Of a DNA stretch of 64,000 nucleotides, positions 57,662 through 64,000 are shown piece after piece. Below the pieces are notes generated by a model that saw only the letters and a program-made list of their open reading frames with translations, did no database searches and had not been told where the DNA came from. A program made the translations under genes and the position numbers. This DNA comes from Cobetia sp. cqz5-12 (GTDB lineage: Bacteria; Pseudomonadota; Gammaproteobacteria; Pseudomonadales; Halomonadaceae). Where the stretch lies: positions 3,767,638 through 3,831,637 of the forward strand of contig NZ_CP044522.1 of the NCBI RefSeq assembly GCF_016495405.1, read 5' to 3'. How positions within the stretch are numbered: the stretch's first letter is position 1; every line of letters begins with the position of its first letter.

Positions 57662-58675
57662 CTAGATGAAGTTGCCCAGACCGACTGCGCGACGCAGACG
57701 CTCCATCATCGGTGCGGCCTCTTCGCGGGCACGCTCGGCACCGCGCTTGAGGATCGCCTCGACATGCGCCGGGTCTTCCATCAGCTCGACATAACGCTCA
57801 CGCGGCGCCTTGAGGTGGTCATTCAGGTATTCGAACAGCTGGTTCTTGGCGTCGCCCCAGCCGATGCCGGCCGCGTACTGCTCACGCATGGCGGCGACTT
57901 CCGCCTCGGTGGCGAAGGCTGAATAGATCTGGAACAGCGAACAGGTATCCGGGTCCTTCGGCTCGCCCGGCTCCAGCGAGTTGGTCTTGATCTTGCGCAC
58001 GCTCTTGAGCAGCTGCTTCTCGGTGCCGAACAGCGGGATGGTGTTGTTGTAGCTCTTGGACATCTTGCGACCATCGAGACCCAGCAGCAGCTGGGATTTC
58101 TCGTCGGTCACCGCCTCGGGCATGGTGAAGTAGTTGCCCTTGAAGAGGTGATTGAAGCGCCCGGCCATGTCGCGCGCCATCTCGATATGCTGGATCTGGT
58201 CACGCCCCACCGGCACCTTGTGCGCATTGAACATCAGGATGTCCGCCGCCATCAGCACCGGATAGCTGAACAGACCCATGCTGATGCCGCGATCGAGATC
58301 CTCGATACCGCTCTCTTCATTCTCGGCCACGGCGCCCTTGTAGGCATGCGCGCGGTTCATCAAGCCCTTGGCGCACACGCAGTTGAGCAGCCACATCAGT
58401 TCCGGGATTTCCAGCACGTCCGACTGGCGATAGAAGATGGCGTTGTCGGTGTCCAGACCCAGTGCCAGCCAGGTAGCGGCGATCTCACGACGCGATTCCT
58501 GCACGCGCTTCGGGTCCTGACACTTGATCAGGGCGTGGAAGTCGGCGAGAAAGTAGAAGGACTGGACCGTCGGGTCCTGACTGGCCTCGATGGCAGGCTT
58601 GATGGCGCCGACATAATTGCCGAGATGAGGGGTGCCGGTGGTCGTGATGCCGGTAAGAACGCGGGTCTTGGTCAT
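57662..58675 (-). CDS. trpS: Tryptophanyl-tRNA synthetase
   Basis: TrpS charges tRNA-Trp. The 337-residue class I synthetase begins MTKTRVLTGITTTGTPHLGN, where TPHLGN is the HIGH-type motif, and has the KMSKS motif in DGRKMSKSYNNTIPLF. The open frame runs 46 codons further upstream without family similarity, so ATG 58675 is chosen. It is monocistronic with its own terminator. Charging by this enzyme determines the signal read by the Trp codons of the aroG leader. Confidence 0.96.
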   Translation of the reverse strand: MTKTRVLTGITTTGTPHLGNYVGAIKPAIEASQDPTVQSFYFLADFHALIKCQDPKRVQESRREIAATWLALGLDTDNAIFYRQSDVLEIPELMWLLNCVCAKGLMNRAHAYKGAVAENEESGIEDLDRGISMGLFSYPVLMAADILMFNAHKVPVGRDQIQHIEMARDMAGRFNHLFKGNYFTMPEAVTDEKSQLLLGLDGRKMSKSYNNTIPLFGTEKQLLKSVRKIKTNSLEPGEPKDPDTCSLFQIYSAFATEAEVAAMREQYAAGIGWGDAKNQLFEYLNDHLKAPRERYVELMEDPAHVEAILKRGAERAREEAAPMMERLRRAVGLGNFI

Positions 58676-58873
58676 GGATGCACTTCTTGGGCGTCTGGGT
58701 CGGGAGGTCGTGCCGCGGGGCTGCACTCGCTCACAATGGATCACGACAGGTCGCGGCAGCACCGCTCGAATCCCTCGAACGCAGCCACCATGACCTGTCG
58801 CTATATGTCCCACATCTTACCCTGAGGCGTGCAGCCTTCGTAAGGGCCGGCGCGCCCGGCTCACTCCCTCGTC

Positions 58874-59995
58874 TCAATCCTTCACCAGTGCCTCGGCGAG
58901 CGCAGTGACCGGCATGTCGAAGGCCTCGCCGACTTCCGGCAGGATCAGTTGCCCCGCGTGCACATTGAGGCCCGCCGCAAAGTGGCTGTCCCGACTCAGC
59001 ACCTCGCGATAGCCGCCATTGGCGAGGCGCACGATATACGGCAGCGTCGCGCTGGTCAGCGCCTGGGTCGAGGTACGCGCCACCGCGCCGGGCATGTTGG
59101 CCACGCAGTAATGCACGATGCCATCCACCACGTAGGTCGGCTCGGCGTGCGTAGTCGCCTGGCTGGTTTCGAAGCAACCGCCCTGATCGATGGCGACATC
59201 CACCAGCACGGCGCCGGGCGTCATCTTGCGCAGATGCTCGCGACGAATCAGCTTGGGGGCCGCCGCCCCGGGCACCAGCACGGCACCGATGATCAATGCC
59301 GAATGGCGCACCGCTTCCTCCAGCGCCTCGGAGGTCGAATAGACGGTACGAATCTGGCCCTGATAACGGTGATCCAGCGCCTCGAGACGCGCCAGTGAGG
59401 TATCGAGAATCACCACTTCGGCGCCCAGCCCCAGCGCCATGCGTGCCGCGTTCTCCCCCACCACGCCGCCGCCGATCACCGTGACCCGTGCCGGTGGCAC
59501 ACCGGGCACGCCGGGCAGCAGCACACCCATGCCACCCTGCGCCTTCTCCAGTGCATGCGCACCGGCCTGGATCGCCATGCGCCCGGCGACGCGACTCATG
59601 GGCGCCAGCAACGGCAGACCACCGGCGGTGTCGGTGATGGTCTCGTAGGCAATGGCCGTCACGCCACTCTCCAGCAGGCTCTCGGTCAGCTCACGGGCGG
59701 CGGCCAGATGCAGATAGGTGAACAGGGTCTGGCCGCGGGTGAGCCGCGCCACCTCGGCCGGCTGCGGCTCCTTGACCTTGAGTATCAGCTCGGCGTCGCG
59801 AAAGACCCGCTCGACGTCCGACTCGAGACGCGCGCCCACGCCCTGATATTCAGCATCGGGGTAGCCACTGCCCTCCCCGGCGCCAGACTCGACGATCACC
59901 TCATGGCCCTGGGCGATCAGCTCACGCACACCGGCAGGCGTGAGGGCGACGCGATACTCGTGGTTCTTGATTTCCTTCGGCACGGCAATCTGCAT
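58874..59995 (-). CDS. ald: Alanine dehydrogenase
   Basis: Ald interconverts alanine and pyruvate plus ammonia with NAD. The 373-residue protein has [20 protein letters not shown] with a substrate-binding Arg/Lys. It also has [31 protein letters not shown], the NAD fold [20 protein letters not shown] and the C-terminal [20 protein letters not shown] with the catalytic His/Asn region. This separates it from the related transhydrogenase alpha chain. It is single, with about 200 bases of free sequence to trpS. It probably serves alanine catabolism. Confidence 0.95.
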   Translation of the reverse strand: MQIAVPKEIKNHEYRVALTPAGVRELIAQGHEVIVESGAGEGSGYPDAEYQGVGARLESDVERVFRDAELILKVKEPQPAEVARLTRGQTLFTYLHLAAARELTESLLESGVTAIAYETITDTAGGLPLLAPMSRVAGRMAIQAGAHALEKAQGGMGVLLPGVPGVPPARVTVIGGGVVGENAARMALGLGAEVVILDTSLARLEALDHRYQGQIRTVYSTSEALEEAVRHSALIIGAVLVPGAAAPKLIRREHLRKMTPGAVLVDVAIDQGGCFETSQATTHAEPTYVVDGIVHYCVANMPGAVARTSTQALTSATLPYIVRLANGGYREVLSRDSHFAAGLNVHAGQLILPEVGEAFDMPVTALAEALVKD

Positions 59996-60138
59996 GGTGA
60001 ACTCCTTGCACTGCTGGCGGAATGCACTGACGTCATCACGACGCCTGCTACAAGCACAGCAGACTCGTCAGCGTCTCGCCAATCAGATACCAGCAAGATT
60101 CACCAAAACACGCCAATGATGCAGTGGAATGCGACGAA

Positions 60139-60645
60139 TCATCGCTGACTGGCAGTTTCCTCACTCACCAGCGCCGCCGAATAGCATTCACGATAGGCGC
60201 CGGGCATGCGTCGGGCACGCCCAGTCGAGAGCTCGATGCAGACAAAGCGCGTGCGCGCCTCCAGCAGCGTCTGGCCATCCGAGCACCGGCGCAGCTGGAA
60301 GCGACGCGTCAGACTCAGGCGACCATCGCAATCCACCAGCCAGGTCGCCAGCATCAGCGAATCGCCAAGTCGCGCACTGGCCAGATAGTCGATCTCGTGA
60401 CGGTGGACCGCCATGCCGCGGTCCTGCTCACGGTAGTGCGCCAGGCCAAGCCCCAACGCTTCGGAGTGTGCCCAGCTGATGTCCTCCAGCCAGCGCACAT
60501 ACTCGGCATTGTTGACGTGACCATAACCATCCAGCGCCTTCTCCTTCACTCTGATCGGCAACAGAAACGGACGTGGCAGTGCCCAGCCGGGGGAATCTTG
60601 CGTCAACGGCGACGCGGCGCTCGCCTTCGGGGTGCCTTTGCTCAT
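60139..60645 (-). CDS. Acyl-CoA thioesterase, 4HBT (YbgC-like) family
   Basis: The 168-residue hot-dog protein has an N-terminal tail of about 25 residues, then PFLLPIRVKEKALDGYGHVN. It continues NAEYVRWLEDISWAHSE, the 4-hydroxybenzoyl-CoA thioesterase pattern. The usual Asp before x-x-G-H-V-N is present (DGYGHVN). The actual thioester substrate is unknown. It is translationally coupled to the upstream DUF2007 gene, overlapping it by four bases. Confidence 0.85.
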   Translation of the reverse strand: MSKGTPKASAASPLTQDSPGWALPRPFLLPIRVKEKALDGYGHVNNAEYVRWLEDISWAHSEALGLGLAHYREQDRGMAVHRHEIDYLASARLGDSLMLATWLVDCDGRLSLTRRFQLRRCSDGQTLLEARTRFVCIELSTGRARRMPGAYRECYSAALVSEETASQR

Positions 60646-60998
60646 GCCACGAACTCCGGGTCCTCATCGCGCGGGCGCACCTGTGGTGCGGGCTGCTGCG
60701 GCGCGCTTGCACCACAGGCCCAGCACTCGCTGAAGCTGCCCTCGAGATGTTCGCCACAGGCACACTGCCAGTCCGGCAGGACCGGCGCGGCCTCGATACT
60801 CGCCAGCAGGCGGCGGGCATGCACAAGGTCATGCTCTGCCACCCACAGCTGGGGCTCGCAGTCGAGCACGGGCAACTCGCCCGCGGCCGAACCGAGCAGG
60901 CGATTGCGCAGCTCACAGGGGATGCCCTCGCTTTCCAGCAGGTTGCGCCAGTGATCGAGCAGCACGAGATTGTGATGAGATGTCAGTCGTCTATACAT
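60642..60998 (-). CDS. DUF2007-type protein with zinc-ribbon tail
   Basis: A 118-residue protein. Residues 1-70 match the DUF2007 (putative signal-transducing) pattern: LLDHWRNLLESEGIPCELRN, then LWVAEHDLVHARRLL. Residues 75-100 hold WQCACGEHLEGSFSECWACG, four Cys in CxC...CxxC spacing that should bind zinc. Both parts are found in related gammaproteobacterial proteins, whose function is unknown. First gene of a two-gene unit with the thioesterase. Confidence 0.82.
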   Translation of the reverse strand: MYRRLTSHHNLVLLDHWRNLLESEGIPCELRNRLLGSAAGELPVLDCEPQLWVAEHDLVHARRLLASIEAAPVLPDWQCACGEHLEGSFSECWACGASAPQQPAPQVRPRDEDPEFVA

Positions 60999-61091
60999 GC
61001 CATCAGACTACCAGAGTCCATGAGCCATGGACGATTAGCCAAAAGCGAGCTGTAGTCGATAGACAAGCCACAGACGACTCACAAGCCACAG

Positions 61092-61125
61092 ACGACAACG
61101 CCGCCCCGAAGGGCGGCGTTGTCGT
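61092..61125. terminator. Hairpin terminator downstream of rlmI
   Basis: ACGACAACGCCGCCC pairs perfectly with GGGCGGCGTTGTCGT across a CGAA loop, 48 bases past the rlmI stop. The outer 11 bases of the stem repeat those of the 46613-46652 terminator. The thymine run is short. Confidence 0.65.
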
Positions 61126-61172
61126 CGATGCCGGATGGCACAGCCATCAGTCCTGCTATCCGTCAGGCGTCA

Positions 61173-62363
61173 TCAGTCACGATAGACGCGCACACCGAGG
61201 GCCTTGAGGTAGGACGTCTCGGGGATGGACGGGTGCACCGGGTGGTCGCTGGCCTGATGGCCCTGGAAGATAACCTGACCGTGGCGGTCCTGGTGACGCA
61301 CGGCGCCGCGCACCACATCCATCAGGCGCTCCGGCGCCAGATGCATGGAGCAGGAGCCGGACATCAGCAGGCCGTCACGACCCAGCAGGCGCATGGCTTC
61401 ACGGTTGAGGCGTGCATAGGCGCGCTCGCCGTTGGTGATGTCCTTGCGCTTGCGGATGAAGGCGGGCGGATCCGCGATGATGACGTCGAACTGCTCGCCT
61501 TCCGCACGCAGGGCCGAGAGGGCCTCGAAGACATCCGATTCCGCGATGGAGACGCGATCCTCGACACCATTGAGCACGGCGTTGTCAGAGACACGCTCGA
61601 GTGCCGCGCCGGAAGCATCGACACACAGCACTTCGCTGGCGCCATGCGCCGCCGCCTGCACACCCCAGCCACCGACGTAGCTGAACAGATCCAGCACGCG
61701 CTTGCCTTCGACCTGGCGGTTCAACCAGGCACGGTTGGCACGGTGGTCGTAGAACCAGCCGGTCTTCTGGCCGTCGAGCACCGGCGCCGTGAACTGGACG
61801 CCGTTCTCTTCCAGCAGCACGCTTTCCGGCAGCTCGCCGTAGACGACTTCGACGTTGCGCTCGAGCTGTTCCTGACGGCGACCGCTGGAATCGTTCTTGA
61901 ACACGATGGCCGTCGGCTTGACGACCTTCAAGAGCGCATCGACGATCACTTCCGCCAGACGCTCCATGCCGAAGGTGTTGAGCTGACAGACCAGCACGTC
62001 GCCGAAGCGATCAACGATCAGCCCCGGCAGCAGGTCGCCTTCGCCGTGGACCAGACGATAGAACGGCTTGTCATAGAGACTCTCGCGCAGCGACAGCGCC
62101 TGGTTGAAGCGGTGCACCAGCAGCGAGCGATCCAGACGCTGTTCCGGGTTGCGCGACACAATGCGCGCGCAGATCAGCGAGTTCGGGTTGACGTAGGCAA
62201 CACCCATCGCACGACCATTGCTGGCCTCGATGATGGCCTGGGCACCCGGCTCGAAGTTCTTGAGCGGCGTAGCGACGGTATCGACTTCATTGGAGTACAG
62301 CCACAGATGGCCGGCCTTGAGGCGGCGATCAGCATTCTTCTTCAGGCGCAGACGTTCAGTCAC
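61173..62363 (-). CDS. rlmI: 23S rRNA m5C1962 methyltransferase
   Basis: RlmI methylates C1962 of 23S rRNA using S-adenosylmethionine. The 396-residue protein has an N-terminal PUA domain (LKKNADRRLKAGHLWLYSNE) and an EEHEY-like middle. GWFYDHRANRAWL, VLDLFSYVGGWGVQAAAHGA (SAM-binding) and FDVIIADPPAFIRKRKDI follow. GSCSMHL with the catalytic Cys ends the motif series. Length equals that of E. coli RlmI (396). It lies upstream of the DUF2007/thioesterase pair on the same strand, separated by a terminator. Confidence 0.93.
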   Translation of the reverse strand: MTERLRLKKNADRRLKAGHLWLYSNEVDTVATPLKNFEPGAQAIIEASNGRAMGVAYVNPNSLICARIVSRNPEQRLDRSLLVHRFNQALSLRESLYDKPFYRLVHGEGDLLPGLIVDRFGDVLVCQLNTFGMERLAEVIVDALLKVVKPTAIVFKNDSSGRRQEQLERNVEVVYGELPESVLLEENGVQFTAPVLDGQKTGWFYDHRANRAWLNRQVEGKRVLDLFSYVGGWGVQAAAHGASEVLCVDASGAALERVSDNAVLNGVEDRVSIAESDVFEALSALRAEGEQFDVIIADPPAFIRKRKDITNGERAYARLNREAMRLLGRDGLLMSGSCSMHLAPERLMDVVRGAVRHQDRHGQVIFQGHQASDHPVHPSIPETSYLKALGVRVYRD

Positions 62364-62493
62364 GGGAAATATCCAGAAAGCAGAGGAAGGGACAGGACGA
62401 CGACAGGACGCGCCCGAACGGGCCTATTCTAGTCGTCATGGCGGCCCCGGTCACGGAGCCCCCGGTCAAGCAGTGGTCTGATGCGGCTCGCCG

Positions 62494-63309
62494 CTAGCGC
62501 TGACAATACGGGCAGAAGCAGCTGGCGCGCTGGCCCAGCACCAGACTCATGATCTCGTGGCCGCATTCGCGGCAGGGCTCGCCACCCCGCCCGTAGACGT
62601 TGAGGCTTTGCGCGAAATAGCCCGGCTTGCCATCTCCGCCGACGAAGTCACGCAGCGTGGTTCCGCCCTGGGCGATCGCCGCGGCCAACACGCTGCTGGC
62701 GGCGTTGGCGAGGCGCTCGCACTCCTCGCGCGTCACTTCACCGGCTGGGCGGCGCGGGTCGACACCGGCCATGAACAGCGCCTCGCTGGCGTAGATATTG
62801 CCCACGCCCACCACATTGGCGTTGTCCATCAGGAACGGCTTGATCGCCACGCGACGCTTGCGGGAGCGCGCAAAGAGATGCTCGCCACTGAAGGCATCAG
62901 ACAACGGCTCCGGGCCGAGTCGCGCCAGGCGCGTATCGGCATGCGGGTCACCACGCACGAAGTCGACGAAGCCGAAGCGACGTGGATCGTGATAGCGCAG
63001 CACATGGCCATTGCCGAGCACGACATCGACATGATCATGCGTGCGTGGCGGCGTGCCGATGGGCACCAGTCTGAGACTACCGGACATGCCCAGGTGCCAG
63101 AGCAGATGGCCATCGGCGATCGGCAACAGCAGGTACTTGGCGCGACGCGCAAGCGTGCCGAAACGCTGACCCACCAGCCACTCGGCGAGCTCACCGGGCA
63201 CGGGGGTGCGCAGACGCGGCTGACGCACGATCACCTCTGTGACCTCCTGGCCTTCGACCAGCGGCGCGATACCGCGACGGGTCGTCTCGACTTCCGGTAA
63301 TTCGGGCAT
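62494..63309 (-). CDS. mutM: Formamidopyrimidine-DNA glycosylase
   Basis: MutM (Fpg) excises 8-oxoguanine and cuts the abasic site. The 271-residue product begins [20 protein letters not shown]; the Pro after Met is the catalytic nucleophile and the next Glu is essential. It also has the helix-two-turn-helix [17 protein letters not shown] and a C-terminal zinc finger (CRECGHEIM...CFCPYCQR). The frame extends ten codons upstream, but start ATG 63309 is fixed by the mature Pro. It follows rpmG, as in E. coli and many relatives. Confidence 0.97.
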   Translation of the reverse strand: MPELPEVETTRRGIAPLVEGQEVTEVIVRQPRLRTPVPGELAEWLVGQRFGTLARRAKYLLLPIADGHLLWHLGMSGSLRLVPIGTPPRTHDHVDVVLGNGHVLRYHDPRRFGFVDFVRGDPHADTRLARLGPEPLSDAFSGEHLFARSRKRRVAIKPFLMDNANVVGVGNIYASEALFMAGVDPRRPAGEVTREECERLANAASSVLAAAIAQGGTTLRDFVGGDGKPGYFAQSLNVYGRGGEPCRECGHEIMSLVLGQRASCFCPYCQR

Positions 63310-63402
63310 GTTCTCTCCTCGACTGACCGCCAGACGCACAACAGGGTGACGACAGAAGCCGCCACCCTGTTGCAGGATGCCCAGAACAGCGACATCCAGA
63401 TA

Positions 63403-63434
63403 CTCGAAAACCCGGTCAGGACCGGGTTTTCGAG
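63403..63434 (-). terminator. Terminator of rpmBG
   Basis: CTCGAAAACCCGGTC and GACCGGGTTTTCGAG form a 15-base perfect stem about 30 bases after rpmG on the minus strand. The thymines are inside the stem (TTTTCGAG). It separates rpmG from mutM. Confidence 0.65.
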
Positions 63435-63465
63435 GGTTCCGACAGCACGCTGGCGGGAGACAAGA

Positions 63466-63621
63466 TCACTTGATCTTGGCTTCCTTGTACATCACGTGCT
63501 TGCGAACGACCGGATCGTACTTCTTGAATTCAAGCTTGTCCGGAGTGTTACGCTTGTTCTTGTCGGTGGTGTAGAAGTGGCCAGTACCGGCACTTGACAC
63601 CAACTTGATCTTGTCACGCAT
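63466..63621 (-). CDS. rpmG: 50S ribosomal protein L33
   Basis: A 51-residue basic protein, [20 protein letters not shown] at the start, then [20 protein letters not shown], a perfect L33 pattern. It lacks the CxxC zinc pairs of the zinc-binding type, so it is the zinc-independent form. It is too short for usual ORF cut-offs. It follows rpmB after 92 bases, in the universal rpmB-rpmG order. Confidence 0.97.
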   Translation of the reverse strand: MRDKIKLVSSAGTGHFYTTDKNKRNTPDKLEFKKYDPVVRKHVMYKEAKIK

Positions 63622-63713
63622 TTTCAGTTTCCTTCCACAGTCGCATTCACCGAACGATCGGGCGTATTGCCCTCGGCTCGGTTGCCATTGCTACAGGGGC
63701 TGTCTTCTAGTGT

Positions 63714-63950
63714 TTAGAAGCGCTCGCCACGTGCAGTGAGGTCCTTGAGGACTTCGTCGATACCCTTCTTGTCGATGATGCGCATGCCCTTGGTAGAGAC
63801 GCGCAGCTTGACGAAGCGCTGCTGGGATTCAACCCAAAAACGGTGGGTGTGCAGGTTCGGCAGGAACCGGCGACGAGTCTTGCGCTGGGAGTGAGAAACA
63901 TTGTTACCAGTCACCGGGCGCTTGCCGGTAACCTGACATACTTTGGACAT
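63714..63950 (-). CDS. rpmB: 50S ribosomal protein L28
   Basis: A 78-residue basic protein with [40 protein letters not shown] and a C-terminal [18 protein letters not shown]. This matches E. coli L28 in length. ATG 63950 is chosen over the in-frame ATG at 63962 because the family starts [10 protein letters not shown]. It is the first gene of rpmB-rpmG; its promoter is at or beyond the window edge. Confidence 0.97.
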   Translation of the reverse strand: MSKVCQVTGKRPVTGNNVSHSQRKTRRRFLPNLHTHRFWVESQQRFVKLRVSTKGMRIIDKKGIDEVLKDLTARGERF

Positions 63951-64000
63951 TGGAGCCTCCAACCGCTGCGTTGGCTAAGTTGTTCAAAACCTGTCGGGCA

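Overview
The window is a GC-rich bacterial chromosome segment carrying almost only housekeeping genes. Gene content and order point to a gammaproteobacterium close to Halomonas/Cobetia (Halomonadaceae). Supporting evidence: a Pseudomonas-like hemB-ppk...ppx-trxA-rho-ubiD-fre block, the canonical rpsB-to-accA lipid A/cell-envelope supercluster, a succinylase-type lysine pathway (dapC-dapD-dapE), and a halophile-style excess of Asp and Glu in many proteins. The genus is inference. I found no rRNA, tRNA, CRISPR array, insertion sequence or prophage.

Layout. (1) 1-14.1 kb: hemB (truncated by the window edge) and ppk on the plus strand, facing a Tat-exported PhoX phosphatase with a PHO-box-like promoter. 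Next come a DAHP synthase with an unusually long leader, an ECF sigma/anti-sigma pair, folM, a Fre-like flavin reductase, ubiD, rho and trxA. (2) 14.4-17.6 kb: ppx and tilS, convergent. (3) 17.7-38.1 kb: one long minus-strand block read as rpsB, tsf, pyrH, frr, uppS, cdsA, dxr, rseP, bamA, skp, lpxD, fabZ, lpxA, lpxB, rnhB, dnaE, accA. It joins ribosome recycling, isoprenoid and phospholipid precursor supply, outer-membrane protein assembly, lipid A synthesis, replication and fatty acid synthesis. Terminator-like hairpins sit at several internal junctions. (4) 38.4-46.6 kb plus strand: map, glnD, dapC, a Spx/ArsC-like gene, dapD, dapE and a small unknown. (5) 46.7-64 kb: a membrane-anchored cold-shock-domain protein, slyX, trxB, a 2-Cys peroxiredoxin, a Cys-rich CPXCG protein, acnA, malic enzyme, a YeeE/YedE-type membrane protein, trpS, alanine dehydrogenase, a thioesterase/DUF2007 pair, rlmI, mutM, rpmG and rpmB.

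Most notable observation. The about 720 bp upstream of the DAHP synthase encode two short ORFs in series on the same strand. Each has a cluster of aromatic codons (Tyr-Trp-Tyr-Trp-Phe, then Tyr-Trp-Arg-Trp-Arg-Phe). The first is followed by a strong hairpin terminator. This reads as a ribosome-mediated attenuator sensing all three aromatic end products of the pathway, with a possible second control element in tandem. The first ORF is only 37 codons, so a length-filtered gene caller would miss it.

Functional links: ppk/ppx/phoX (phosphate and polyphosphate), trxA/trxB/peroxiredoxin (thiol redox), ubiD with a Fre-like reductase (quinone synthesis neighbourhood), and dapC-dapD-dapE (lysine and peptidoglycan). 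Where the longest ORF begins upstream of the likely start, the start was moved using Shine-Dalgarno (SD) placement, overlap with neighbours and known family N-termini; each such case is noted.
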